The notes under the pieces: generated by a model | What the model saw: only the letters and a program-made list of their open reading frames with translations | Database searches by the model: none | Told to the model about the DNA's origin: nothing | Program-made: the position numbers and the translations under genes | Assembly (NCBI RefSeq): GCF_030269365.1 | Contig: NZ_BSTF01000002.1 | Coordinates: forward strand, 248,001-312,000 | Origin: Lentzea sp. NBRC 102530 | GTDB taxonomy: Bacteria; Actinomycetota; Actinomycetes; Mycobacteriales; Pseudonocardiaceae | Reading direction: 5' to 3' | DNA: 64,000 nucleotides | Shown: one piece after another, positions 55,918 to 64,000 of the stretch | How the letters are laid out: every line of letters starts with the position of its first letter | Position numbering within the stretch: position 1 is the stretch's first letter

Positions 55918-56661
55918 TCAGGCCGCGTCCCGTCTGCTCACGGGGCGCAGCCTGATCCGGCGCCGCACGCGGGTGCGTCCAGCGCGGTCTGTCGAGCTGG
56001 AGGCATCGCGTGCGGTGTCGTGCTCGTCGTGGGTGAGCGGGGTGCGGCCGCCGGGCCCGCGTTCGCTGTGGTGCACGAAACCCAGCAGCACCAAGCCGAT
56101 CACGAGCAGCGAGTGCGAGAACACCCGGCCCGCCGTCGCCGTGCCGCTGACGAGGTCGCTGGCGGAGTAGGGGATCAGCACCGCCACGAACGCCGCCGTG
56201 ACGGGCAGCATGCCGCTGACCGCGCCGGGCCGCAGAGCCGTCCACAGTAGACCGAGGCCCAGCGCGAGGTTCCACGCCGTGCTCTCGTTGAACAGGTGGC
56301 TGCTGTCCACACCGGACGTGTGCCCGCCGTGCGACGGGTTGACGCCGATCACCTGTGCGAGACCGAGCGTGAGCTGCGCGACGGCGACTCCGGTCAGCAA
56401 CCCGCGCGGCAGCCAGCCCCTGGGCGTGGCGGGGACGACCGGCGGGGCCGCCTCCATGATCGCCGCGGCGAGGTCGGGAACCTGCGTGGCGGGCCTCACC
56501 CTGAGCGTTCTGGTGAGCGCGGCGGCGCTGTCGTGCCACTCCCGGCACGACGCGCAGCTGTCGAGATGCGCGTCCACCTGGTCGGCGGGCACGCCCTCTG
56601 GTTCCCCGTCGAGCCTCGCGGACAGGGCTTCGCGGCAGATGTTGCACTCCACACCCACCAT
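55918..56661 (-). CDS. Membrane zinc-finger anti-sigma factor
   Basis: 247 aa. The N-terminal zf-HC2 (ZAS) motif has H32-x3-C36-x2-C39 (AHLDSCASCREWH) plus C6/C9. Four to five membrane helices follow (LLTGVAVAQLTLGLAQVI, and others) and a basic C-terminal tail. Such proteins hold an ECF sigma factor at the membrane until a signal arrives. It is divergent from the SigC-type gene, and a functional pair is likely although they are not in one operon. Start ATG chosen at 56661, immediately before the zinc motif. Confidence 0.85.
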   Translation of the reverse strand: MVGVECNICREALSARLDGEPEGVPADQVDAHLDSCASCREWHDSAAALTRTLRVRPATQVPDLAAAIMEAAPPVVPATPRGWLPRGLLTGVAVAQLTLGLAQVIGVNPSHGGHTSGVDSSHLFNESTAWNLALGLGLLWTALRPGAVSGMLPVTAAFVAVLIPYSASDLVSGTATAGRVFSHSLLVIGLVLLGFVHHSERGPGGRTPLTHDEHDTARDASSSTDRAGRTRVRRRIRLRPVSRRDAA

Positions 56662-56723
56662 TGTCGGCCATTGGCCGTTCACAGTTCCCAGCAATCTCGA
56701 ACGGTGGGTTAGTCTGCGCAATC

Positions 56724-57299
56724 GTGTCGACTTCGAGGGGTGACGACGAGGCGGTGACGGCGTGCGCGCTGGCCGCCGGTGCCGGTGACCGCGAGGCGTT
56801 GGAGCGGTTCATCCGCCTCACGCAGCGCGACGTGTGGCGGCTGGTCGCGCACCTCGGCGGCATCGGCGTCGCCGACGACCTCACGCAGGACGTCTACCTG
56901 CGCGCACTGCGCTCGTTGCCGAGCTTCGAGGGCCGCTCGTCGGCCCGCACGTGGTTGCTGTCGATCGCCCGCCGCACCGTCGTGGACCACATCCGCGCCG
57001 CCGTCGCCCGCCCGTCGATCGCCTGGTCGGCCGACTACCAACTGGCCTCGGACGCGGGCCGGTACGCCGAGCACGCCCGGTCGGCGGGGTTCGAGGACGT
57101 GGTGGAGCTCACCGTGCTGCTCGCCGGCCTCGCACCTGAGCGGCGGGAGGCGTTGCTGCTCACCCAGGTGCTCGGCCTGTCCTACGCGGAGGCCGCCGAG
57201 GTCGCGGGCTGCCCGATCGGGACCGTGCGGTCCCGGGTCGCGCGGGCGCGCGAGGACCTGATCAACGGGCAGGGCCACGAGGACGTCGGCGTCGTCTAG
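56724..57299 (+). CDS. sigC: ECF RNA polymerase sigma factor, SigC type
   Basis: 191 aa. Region 2 includes QRDVWRLVAHLGGIGVADDL and TQDVYLRALRSLPSFEGRSS; region 4 is LLLTQVLGLSYAEAAEVAGC and PIGTVRSRVARARE. The pattern matches mycobacterial SigC closely. GTG start at 56724. The mycobacterial homolog has no known cognate anti-sigma; here a membrane zf-HC2 protein is encoded divergently 62 bp away. The window does not show which genes it controls. Confidence 0.9.
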   Translation: MSTSRGDDEAVTACALAAGAGDREALERFIRLTQRDVWRLVAHLGGIGVADDLTQDVYLRALRSLPSFEGRSSARTWLLSIARRTVVDHIRAAVARPSIAWSADYQLASDAGRYAEHARSAGFEDVVELTVLLAGLAPERREALLLTQVLGLSYAEAAEVAGCPIGTVRSRVARAREDLINGQGHEDVGVV

Positions 57300-57323
57300 C
57301 GAACCGTTGCGCCGTCCGGCTCC

Positions 57324-58001
57324 CTAACGCCGCCAGACGGTGCCGCGCCGCTCGTACTCCAGCACGGTCTCGGTGCGCTGGGCCACCTGCGCCCCGACGA
57401 ACCGTTCCACCATCCAGAGCGCCACCTCGAGACCCGACGTGATTCCGCCGCCGGTGATCAGGTCGCCGTCGTCCACCACCCGCGCGTTGACCACGGTGGC
57501 GCCCTGGGCCGCCAGGTCGGCCTTGGCACCCGCGTGCGTGGTCGCGTTGCGGCCCTTGGTGATCTCCGCCGCCGACAGGACCATCGTGCCCGTGCAGATG
57601 CCGACCGGCAGCGCCTTCGACTCCTTGAGCCTGCGCAGGAACCCCTTGTCGCCGATGAGCTCGTGCACGCCCGGCCCGGTGCGGTTGGTGTAGCCGCCGC
57701 CGGGTACCACGAGGACGTCCGCCTCGGCCGGGTTCCAGGCGCCCGCGACCTTGACCTCGGTGCCGTACGTGCAGGTCACGGTGCGCGGGCGGTGGTGTGA
57801 CACGAGGGTGGTGCGGATGGCTCCGCTCATCCGGCCCGCGAGGCCGAGGACCTCGACGGGGGCGATGAAGTCCTGCTCCTCCACCCCGTCGAACATCAGC
57901 ACCTGCACGCGCAGGGGTGTCGCGGCGGTGGCGGTGGCGGCGGCGGTTCCGGTCAGTCCCAGGGACAACGCTGAGGCGCGTATGAAGGTTCGGCGTTCCA
58001 T
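57324..58001 (-). CDS. Exported DJ-1/PfpI-family protein
   Basis: 225 aa. The N-terminus has a Tat-like RRTFIRASALSLGL signal with cleavage near ATAA. The DJ-1/PfpI domain keeps the nucleophile elbow Cys136 in VGICTGTMVLS and the GGGYTN loop, as in isonitrile hydratase or amidase-like members. It was probably exported, which is unusual for the family; some GATase1-like proteins in actinobacteria are exported in the same way. Function unknown. It is divergent from the MFS gene, with an inverted repeat between. Confidence 0.82.
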   Translation of the reverse strand: MERRTFIRASALSLGLTGTAAATATAATPLRVQVLMFDGVEEQDFIAPVEVLGLAGRMSGAIRTTLVSHHRPRTVTCTYGTEVKVAGAWNPAEADVLVVPGGGYTNRTGPGVHELIGDKGFLRRLKESKALPVGICTGTMVLSAAEITKGRNATTHAGAKADLAAQGATVVNARVVDDGDLITGGGITSGLEVALWMVERFVGAQVAQRTETVLEYERRGTVWRR

Positions 58002-58029
58002 GGCTCACAGGTCGGGCGGGAAACCCGTT

Positions 58030-58046
58030 CGGTTCCTGGGGAACCG
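58030..58046. promoter_or_regulatory. Inverted repeat in the divergent PfpI/MFS promoter
   Basis: CGGTTCC-TGG-GGAACCG is a perfect 7-bp inverted repeat midway in the 66-bp gap, 21 bp before the MFS GTG and 28 bp before the PfpI ATG. A likely operator for both. No regulator gene is adjacent. Confidence 0.5.
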
Positions 58047-58067
58047 CACGCGGTTTCGGCGCGACTA

Positions 58068-59192
58068 GTGGCGGTGGAAGAGGTTTCCGTGCGCGGCCGG
58101 GCCGCGGTGCCGGTGCTGACGACAGCGGCGATGACGGCGTCGATGCTGCCGTTGTTCCTGCTGGGAGCGCTTTCACCGGCCCTGGTGCGGGAGTTCGGCA
58201 TCGAGCGGCCGTTGCTCGGCGTGCTCGTGACGGCCGGGTTCGGCGTGGCGGTGGTGCTGTCGCTCGCGATCGGGCCCGCCGTGGACGCGCTGGGGCCGCG
58301 CCGGTCGATCATCGCGTTGTTCGCGACGAGCGCGGTGGCGTTGGCCGTGTTCGCTCTTGCGCCGCACTACGCCGTGCTGGTGTGCGCGGTGGCGTTGGGA
58401 GGGGTGCCGCAGGCTTTGGCGAATCCCTCGACCAACAAGCTGATCGCGACGTCGGTGGAACCTGCGCGGCGGCCGGTGCTGCTGGGGATCAAGCAGTCCG
58501 GCGTGCAGCTGGGGGCGTTCCTCGCGGGGCTGCCGCTCGCGTGGCTGGCGGACGGCGTGGACTGGCGGCTCGCCGTCGGCGTGGCCGCCGGGCTGGCGCT
58601 GGTGGCGGCATTCGGGTGCCTGGTGCTCCCGCAGGACGTGGCTCCGCCTCGGCGGGTGCCGTTCGCCCTGTCGGTCGGTTCCGGTGGGCTGATCTGGCGC
58701 CTGGCCGCCTTCTCCGTGCTGCTCGGGTCCGGGATCGCGGCGGTGAACACCTACGTGGCGTTGTACGCGACGGAGGAACTCGGCTTCGGTGCGCCGGTCG
58801 CGGCCGGGCTGGTGGCGGTGCTCGGCGTGGTCGGCATCGCCGGGCGGATCGTCTGGTCGCGCGTGGCGGGCCGGGAGCTGCTGGTGGGGTTGTCGGCGGC
58901 GGCCGTGCTGGCACCGCTCCTGCTGCTGACCGGGGTGCCCGTGCTGGCGTGGGCAGCGATGGTGGTCGTGGGCGGGTGCGCGGTGGCGGCCAACGCGATC
59001 TCGATGGTGCTGGTGGTGGCTGCCTCCCGGGGACCGGAGCTGGGACGGAACTCCGCGCTCGTGTCGGCGGGGTTCTTCGCCGGGTTCGCGGTCGGGCCGC
59101 CGTTGTTCGGCCTGCTCGGCTACGACGCCGGGTGGGTGCTGGTGGCGGTCGAGTTCGGGTTGGCGGCGGTCGTGGCGTGGCGGGCGCGGTGA
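58068..59192 (+). CDS. MFS transporter (12-helix, CynX/NNP-like)
   Basis: 374 aa with 12 membrane helices. The motif A equivalent is GPAVDALGPRRSII. It resembles the CynX/NimT and related small-substrate permeases. GTG start at 58068. The stop overlaps the start of the six-hairpin-like gene (GTGA), so the two are coupled. A sugar-acid substrate is suggested by that partner, but this is inference. Confidence 0.85.
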   Translation: MAVEEVSVRGRAAVPVLTTAAMTASMLPLFLLGALSPALVREFGIERPLLGVLVTAGFGVAVVLSLAIGPAVDALGPRRSIIALFATSAVALAVFALAPHYAVLVCAVALGGVPQALANPSTNKLIATSVEPARRPVLLGIKQSGVQLGAFLAGLPLAWLADGVDWRLAVGVAAGLALVAAFGCLVLPQDVAPPRRVPFALSVGSGGLIWRLAAFSVLLGSGIAAVNTYVALYATEELGFGAPVAAGLVAVLGVVGIAGRIVWSRVAGRELLVGLSAAAVLAPLLLLTGVPVLAWAAMVVVGGCAVAANAISMVLVVAASRGPELGRNSALVSAGFFAGFAVGPPLFGLLGYDAGWVLVAVEFGLAAVVAWRAR

Positions 59193-59938
59193 ACGTCGAG
59201 GCCGTGCTGGGGGAGGTGGGCGACCGGTTTCCGTTGTACGCCCCGGCTTCCGGTGGCTGGCGGACGACGGCTCGTGGTGCGTGGGCGGGTGGGTGCTGGG
59301 CCGGGTTGCTGTGGCTGAGCGGGCACCCGGACGCGCGGCGGTGGACGGAGAAGCTCGACGGCTGGCACGACAGCGACACCGTGCTCCAGGCGCTGATCTT
59401 CTGGTACGGCAGGGGAGACGTCGACCGGGCCGCGAAGTCGCTGGCTTCCCGCGCGGTGGACGGTGTGATCCCGTGGGGCACGGCGTTCGGCCCCGACACC
59501 GGACTCCGTTCGGACGGCGCGGCCGGCGTCGTGCCGTTGCTGTGTGCGGCCGGATTCCCCGACCTCGCACGGTCCCACGTGGACGCTCACCTTCGGCTGG
59601 CCGAGACGTGGCCGCGTGGTCGTGCCTGGTTGCTGCTGGCGGCGGCGGACGCGGTGCTGTGGCTCGGCGAGGACTACCGGGCCGGTGCCGAGGCGAGGGC
59701 ACGCGAGTGGGCAGATCCCGGGGACACCTCGGCGGACGCGATCGCCGCGGTCGCGTTGGTGAAGCTGGGGCTGGACGCGTCGGCACCGCTGCGGCGGCTG
59801 CGCGGCGCGATGCACGACGGCCGGTTGCTCGGTGGTGTCTACGACGGCCAGGAGAACCTCGAACTGGTGTGGGGCACCTTCTTCTCCGCGCTGGCCAGGG
59901 CGATCGTGTCCGGGGAGGTCAGCTCGCGCGAGTTCTGA
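59189..59938 (+). CDS. Short six-hairpin (GH88/GH105-like) protein
   Basis: 249 aa, rich in alpha-hairpin repeats. The N-terminal TTARGAWAGGCWAGLLWLSG resembles the W-x-SGF-x-PG-x-LW block of unsaturated glucuronyl hydrolases (GH88). The protein is shorter than that family (usually about 350-380 aa), so the barrel may be incomplete or the similarity only structural. The GTG start overlaps the MFS stop (GTGA). Its last 20 bp overlap the convergent acyl-CoA dehydrogenase gene. Function uncertain. Confidence 0.6.
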   Translation: MNVEAVLGEVGDRFPLYAPASGGWRTTARGAWAGGCWAGLLWLSGHPDARRWTEKLDGWHDSDTVLQALIFWYGRGDVDRAAKSLASRAVDGVIPWGTAFGPDTGLRSDGAAGVVPLLCAAGFPDLARSHVDAHLRLAETWPRGRAWLLLAAADAVLWLGEDYRAGAEARAREWADPGDTSADAIAAVALVKLGLDASAPLRRLRGAMHDGRLLGGVYDGQENLELVWGTFFSALARAIVSGEVSSREF

Positions 59939-61001
59939 GCAGGCGCCGCGCGGTGTCGGAGACGTGCATCTCGTCGGCACCGTCGAGGATGCGCGCCGCC
60001 CGGCCGATCCGCGCGAGCACCGGCAACGGCGTGTCCGGGCCGAGTCCTTCCGCGCCGAACACCTGGATCGCCGCGTCGCACACCTGGTGCAGGGTGCGGG
60101 CCGCCGCGACCTTGGCCAGCCCGATCTCGACGCGCGCGTCTTCCTCCGCCGCGACGAGATCCGCCGCCTGGCGCGTCAACGCCCGCGCCGAACGGATCGC
60201 CAGCGCCGATTCGAACACGTGCTGCCGCACCAACTGCCGGTCGGCCAGCGCGCTGCCCCGCACCTGGCGTTCGCCGGCGCGACAGCACATCAGGTCGAAC
60301 GCCCGCTCCGCCATGCCGAGCCACCGCAGGCACCGCAGCGTCCGGCCCAGTGCCAACCGGGTTCCGGCGATCCGCAGCCCGTCGCCCTCTGCTCCGAGCA
60401 GGTGGTCGTGCGGCACGCGCACGTCGTCCAGCGCGATCTCGAACTGCCCGGCCGCACCCAGCACCGGGATCTCCCGCACCACCCGGAAGTCCGTGGCGAC
60501 GAACAGCGACCCGCTGGCCAGAACCGTGACGTACGAGGCGTTTCCGGCACCGCTGGTGAACCACTTGCGCCCGTTGAGGACCCAGCCGTCACTCGTCCGA
60601 ACGGCGGTGGTGCGCACGGCTCGTGGGTCCGAACCGGCGACCCCCGGCTCGGTCATCGCGTAGCTGCCGCTGATCTCTCCGGCCACCAGCGGTTTCAGCA
60701 GTTCGCCGACCGCCGGGCCGCCGAACCGCTGGAACATCCGCACGTCGAGCAGGCACGCCGAGCCGAGCGCGGCCGGTCCGTGATCGCTGCTGCCTTCCTG
60801 CTCCGCCACCGAGAAGTACTCCGTCAGGCCCAGTCCGCCACCGCCGAGTTCGCGGGGCAGTGGCAAAGCCCACAACCCTTCCGTCTTCGCCGCGCCGCGC
60901 AGCCGCGCCAGTTCCTCCCGCGCGGCCTGACCACCGGCGTCGAGCACCGTCTCGCTCGGCCACACCCGCTCGCGCACGAACGCGGAAATCCGTTCCAGCA
61001 C
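59919..61001 (-). CDS. Acyl-CoA dehydrogenase
   Basis: 360 aa flavoenzyme of the ACAD fold. FAD/substrate blocks are visible as YAMTEPGVAGSDPRAV and KWFTSGAGNASYV; the C-terminal helical domain ends QVFGAEGLGPDTPL and RAARILDGADEMH. The region ARILDGADEMH corresponds to the usual R-x-x-x-G-T-x-E block, with Asp-Glu in place of T-x-E, so the catalytic base should be checked. GTG at 61001 with GGGGAGGAG upstream. Divergent from the CoA-transferase gene (85 bp), suggesting a shared pathway for an unusual acyl-CoA. Confidence 0.85.
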   Translation of the reverse strand: MLERISAFVRERVWPSETVLDAGGQAAREELARLRGAAKTEGLWALPLPRELGGGGLGLTEYFSVAEQEGSSDHGPAALGSACLLDVRMFQRFGGPAVGELLKPLVAGEISGSYAMTEPGVAGSDPRAVRTTAVRTSDGWVLNGRKWFTSGAGNASYVTVLASGSLFVATDFRVVREIPVLGAAGQFEIALDDVRVPHDHLLGAEGDGLRIAGTRLALGRTLRCLRWLGMAERAFDLMCCRAGERQVRGSALADRQLVRQHVFESALAIRSARALTRQAADLVAAEEDARVEIGLAKVAAARTLHQVCDAAIQVFGAEGLGPDTPLPVLARIGRAARILDGADEMHVSDTARRLLRTRAS

Positions 61002-61086
61002 CGGCGTTCTCCTCCCCGCTGGGAACTCGGGCGGCGTTGCGCCCGACTGGTGGACGACCGACCGTCGCCGCCAGGAGGAGGCCAGC

Positions 61087-62721
61087 GTGACCCTGCACCT
61101 CGACCGGACGACGAGCGATCCGCCGTTGTCCGCCACCGAGATCACCGTCCACGGCGACACCGCCGCGGCCGACGTGCTCGGCGCGCTCCTGCACCAGTCG
61201 GGCGCGACCGTCACCCGGTTCCCGGACGCCGCGGGTGAACCCGCCCACGTCGACGCCGGTGCCTCGCTCACCGTCGGCTGGGGAACGGTGCCGGGCGTCC
61301 GCGACGAGGCGAGCGCCCAGGCGGTGTGCGGCCTGATGCACGTGCACGGCCGCAGTCAGGGTTCGCCCCGCGGCCTCGGCCTCGACCACTGCTCCACCGC
61401 GGCCGGCGTGGTCGGAGGCACCGGGCTGCTCGCGGCCCTGTTCGGTGGCGCGTCGAGCGTCACTACGAGCGTCGCCGAGGCGGCGCTGCTCACCGTCTCG
61501 CAGTACCTGGCGGCGGCCGGGGCGCCGGAGGCGGAGGCCACGGCGCTGGCACCGGGCGGGCCGCCGTTCCTGAGCGCCGACGGGGTGCTGTTCGAGATCG
61601 AGGCGCTCGATCCCGGTGTGTGGCAGGCGTTCTGGACCGGGCTCGGGGTGCCGGGGAAGGTGATCGGGGCGGGGTGGCGGCCGTTCCAGTTCCGGTACCC
61701 GACGGCGACCGCGCCGTTGCCCGTGGAGTTGCAGGAGGCGGTGGGGGCGCGGCCGTTCGGCGAGGTGGAGGCGCTGGCGGGGGCGACCGGGACGAGCATC
61801 TGCCGGCTGCACGAGCCGGGCACGACCGGGGGACCGCTCTTCGAACTGACCACTTTGGACTCGGCACACGTGGGGGCGGCAGTCCGGAGAGCGGCTGCCG
61901 GAGCGGAGGCGGGTTCGCTCACCACGCCCCTGTCCGGCGTGGTCGTGCTCGAAGCCGGCCGCCGGGTCCAGGCGCCGCTGGCCGCCCACCTCCTGCACCT
62001 CCTGGGCGCCACCGTGATCCGCGTCGAACCACCGGGCGGCGACCCGTTGCGCGGCATGCCCCCGATGTGCGGTGGCACGTCCGCCCGCTGGCTGGCGCTC
62101 AACCGGGGCAAGTCCGCCGTGGAGATCGACATCAAGGACCCCGCCGATCGCGACCGCCTGCGCGACCTGGTCCGCACCGCCGACGTCTTCCTGCACAACT
62201 GGGCCCCCGGCACCGCCGAACGCCTCGGCCTCGGCGCCCAGGACCTCGCGGCCGTCAACCCCGCCCTGGTGTTCGTGCACACCTCGGGCTGGGCGAACAG
62301 GCTCCCCGACGCCCCGATGGGCACCGACTTCATGGCCCAGGCCCGCACCGGCCTCGGTGCCCTGCTGCGCCCGTCTGACGAGCCGCCCGCTCCGTCCCTG
62401 ATGACCCTGCTCGACGTGCTGGGCGGCCTCCTCGGTGCCTACACCACCGTCGCCGCCCTGCTCCAGCGCGAGCGCACCGGCCGGGCGATCCGGGCCGAGT
62501 CGTCGTTGCTGGCCGCCGCGGAACTGCTGCAGCTGAACGCGAACGGCCGTCCGGCGCCGGGGTTCCGCAGGCCGCTGCTCGGTGACGGTGGCTGGACGCA
62601 CGAGGGCGTGCCGGTCACCGACGACCTCGCCTCGATTCCCGCCGACCCCCGGTTCGCCGGCGTGGTCGGGCTCGACTCCGACCGTTGTCCCGAAGTCCTC
62701 ACACCCTGGAGGTTCCGATGA
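61087..62721 (+). CDS. Family III (CaiB/BaiF) CoA-transferase with degenerate N-terminal half-domain
   Basis: 544 aa. Residues about 275-500 hold the canonical CaiB core (LLGATVIRVEPPGGDPLRG, LNRGKSAVEIDIKDPADR) with the probable catalytic Asp in PMGTDFMAQAR. Residues 1-270 look like the C-terminal part of a second, decayed CaiB module (LDHCSTAAGVVGGTGLLAAL, then SVAEAALLTVSQYL). It would move CoA between acids, forming the acyl-CoA used by the neighbouring dehydrogenase. GTG start with AGGAGGAGG upstream; ATGA overlap with the next gene. Confidence 0.83.
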   Translation: MTLHLDRTTSDPPLSATEITVHGDTAAADVLGALLHQSGATVTRFPDAAGEPAHVDAGASLTVGWGTVPGVRDEASAQAVCGLMHVHGRSQGSPRGLGLDHCSTAAGVVGGTGLLAALFGGASSVTTSVAEAALLTVSQYLAAAGAPEAEATALAPGGPPFLSADGVLFEIEALDPGVWQAFWTGLGVPGKVIGAGWRPFQFRYPTATAPLPVELQEAVGARPFGEVEALAGATGTSICRLHEPGTTGGPLFELTTLDSAHVGAAVRRAAAGAEAGSLTTPLSGVVVLEAGRRVQAPLAAHLLHLLGATVIRVEPPGGDPLRGMPPMCGGTSARWLALNRGKSAVEIDIKDPADRDRLRDLVRTADVFLHNWAPGTAERLGLGAQDLAAVNPALVFVHTSGWANRLPDAPMGTDFMAQARTGLGALLRPSDEPPAPSLMTLLDVLGGLLGAYTTVAALLQRERTGRAIRAESSLLAAAELLQLNANGRPAPGFRRPLLGDGGWTHEGVPVTDDLASIPADPRFAGVVGLDSDRCPEVLTPWRFR

Positions 62722-64000
62722 CGACCACCGCCGTCCACGACCTCGTGCCCGCCGCGCTGCGCCACCAGTGGGCCGAGCTGGGCCACTACCCGGACCGCGA
62801 CATCTACGACCTGTTCGCCGTGCGGGTGTTCTTAGACCCGTTGCGAACAGCCGTGATCGACGACGACGGCGAGCTGACGTACGGGCAGCTCAACGAACTC
62901 GCGCTGCGGATGGCCGCGAACCTCGCCGCCAGAGGCGTGCGGCCCGGCGATGTCGTGGCCGTGCAGCTGCCCAACGGCCGGTACGCGGTCGCCGCCGATC
63001 TCGCCGTCGCCGCGGTGGGGGGTGTGATGCTGCCGTTCCCGGTGGGGCGCGGGGAGAACGAGGCGCGGTCGCTGGTCCGGCGCAGCGGGGCGGTCGGGCT
63101 GATCGCAGACGACCCGGGGCGGGCCTGGACGACCGCGGAGTTGCTGGCGCCGGCCGGGGTGGTCGAGCCGGTCCGGTCGGATCCCAACGGTCCGGCGCGC
63201 ATCCTCGTGTCGTCGGGGTCCGAGGCCGAGCCGAAGATGGTGTTGTACTCGCACAACGCGTTGCTGGGCGGGCGAGGGGCGTTCGTCGGCAGGCTGATCC
63301 CGCCGGGGGAGGAGCTGCGGGCGTTGTTCCTGGTGCCGCTCGCGTCGTCGTTCGGCAGCAACGGCACGACGGTCACGTTGGCGCGGCACGGTGGCACTCT
63401 CGTGCTGCAGGGCAAGTTCACCCCGGAGTCCACTGTGGAGCTCATCGAGCGGGCGAGGCCGACGCACCTGTTCGGCGTGCCGACGATGTTCAAGATGCTG
63501 TTGTCCCAGCCCGGGGACTACTCGTCGATCCGCGTCATCGCGCCCGGCGGCGCGCAGCTGGACGCGGCGACGGCGCAGGCGTGCCGCGAGTTCTTCGACG
63601 CGATCGTCGTCAACGTCTACGGGTCGGCGGACGGCGTCAACTGCCACACCGCGCTGGACGACCCACCGGGGTCCGGTGCCGGGCGGCCGAACCCCGCTGT
63701 CGCGGAGATCCTGGTCGTGGACGACGCGCGGCAGCCACTGCCCGCCGGAGAGGTCGGGGAGATCATCGCGCGCGGGCCGATGAGTCCGTTGCGGTACGTG
63801 GACGACGACCTCAACGCCCGCTACCGCACCGAGGACGGCTGGGTGCGCACGGGTGATCTGGGGGTGTTCGACGAGGCGGGCTACCTGTCGGTCGTCGGGC
63901 GGCGCAAGGACATCGTGATCCGCGGTGGCGCGAACATCAGTCCGGCCGAGGTGGAGCAGGCGCTGGCCGCTCACCCGTCGGTCCGCGACGTCGCCTGCGT
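62718..64000 (+). CDS. Acyl-CoA synthetase / AMP-binding enzyme (3' end outside window)
   Basis: 427 codons are visible. The ANL-superfamily P-loop is ILVSSGSEAEPKMVLYSHNA (A3-like, with SSGSE replacing TSGTT). Later blocks are VNVYGSADG, GEIIARGPM, WVRTGDLG and the hinge GRRKDIVIRGGANISPAEVE. It activates a carboxylic acid to its CoA ester, probably feeding the CoA-transferase/dehydrogenase pair, to which it is coupled by an ATGA overlap. The C-terminal catalytic Lys is beyond the window. Confidence 0.9.
   Translation, partial: MTTTAVHDLVPAALRHQWAELGHYPDRDIYDLFAVRVFLDPLRTAVIDDDGELTYGQLNELALRMAANLAARGVRPGDVVAVQLPNGRYAVAADLAVAAVGGVMLPFPVGRGENEARSLVRRSGAVGLIADDPGRAWTTAELLAPAGVVEPVRSDPNGPARILVSSGSEAEPKMVLYSHNALLGGRGAFVGRLIPPGEELRALFLVPLASSFGSNGTTVTLARHGGTLVLQGKFTPESTVELIERARPTHLFGVPTMFKMLLSQPGDYSSIRVIAPGGAQLDAATAQACREFFDAIVVNVYGSADGVNCHTALDDPPGSGAGRPNPAVAEILVVDDARQPLPAGEVGEIIARGPMSPLRYVDDDLNARYRTEDGWVRTGDLGVFDEAGYLSVVGRRKDIVIRGGANISPAEVEQALAAHPSVRDVAC

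Overview
The window is GC-rich (about 70%) with strong G/C preference at third codon positions, GTG and TTG starts, many 4-base ATGA/GTGA gene overlaps, Tat-type signal peptides, a mycothiol-dependent formaldehyde dehydrogenase (MscR), a SigC-type sigma factor, an actinobacterial LexA box and KstR-like operators. Together these point to a filamentous actinomycete, most likely of the Pseudonocardiaceae (Lentzea, Saccharothrix or Amycolatopsis type). It reads as ordinary chromosome: I see no rRNA, tRNA, CRISPR array, integrase or intact insertion sequence.

Layout. 1-10.1 kb: carbohydrate and steroid genes. These are a secreted GH31 enzyme with two CBM35 modules (cut by the window start), a DUF1062 protein, an amine oxidase fused to a cyclic-nucleotide-binding fold, a Tat-exported cholesterol oxidase, a dihydrodipicolinate-reductase-like/CMD pair and a Tat-exported GH99/71-like enzyme. 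Two KstR-type boxes lie upstream of the cholesterol oxidase and of the reductase pair. 10.4-16.5 kb: housekeeping and envelope genes, namely a cold-shock protein with a coupled small ORF, SOS-controlled dinB, a serine hydrolase, an MFS pump and a PMT-type glycosyltransferase. 16.6-26.6 kb: secreted proteases (one S1, two tandem S8) beside a large LuxR-type (LAL) regulator, then a two-component system. 26.7-29.5 kb: a TetR/MFS/SDR unit with a clear divergent operator.

29.5-44.2 kb is the most coherent pathway: oxidative glycine betaine catabolism. It holds a Rieske ferredoxin, an IclR regulator, a crippled glyA, mscR, a dimethylglycine dehydrogenase, a Rieske demethylase, a BCCT transporter, a GntR regulator, heterotetrameric sarcosine oxidase (soxBDAG) and purU. 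The inferred flow is uptake by BCCT, then betaine to dimethylglycine to sarcosine to glycine. Released formaldehyde goes to MscR, and one-carbon folate is recycled by PurU. IclR-type palindromes precede both the ferredoxin gene and the main operon. A GntR-type palindrome sits between the GntR gene and soxB.

44.3-64 kb: a flavin monooxygenase, a methyltransferase, an MFS permease, three more secreted peptidases (two S1, one M28) carrying P domains and Ig/FnIII modules, an XRE regulator, GNAT, a cation/proton antiporter, sigC with a divergent membrane anti-sigma gene, a DJ-1/PfpI protein, an MFS permease with a six-hairpin-like protein, and an acyl-CoA dehydrogenase/CoA-transferase/AMP-ligase cluster running off the right edge. 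Points most worth checking are the KstR-like module with the amine oxidase-cNBD fusion, the IclR box set with the internally deleted glyA, the P-domain protease set, and the LexA box overlapping the dinB start.
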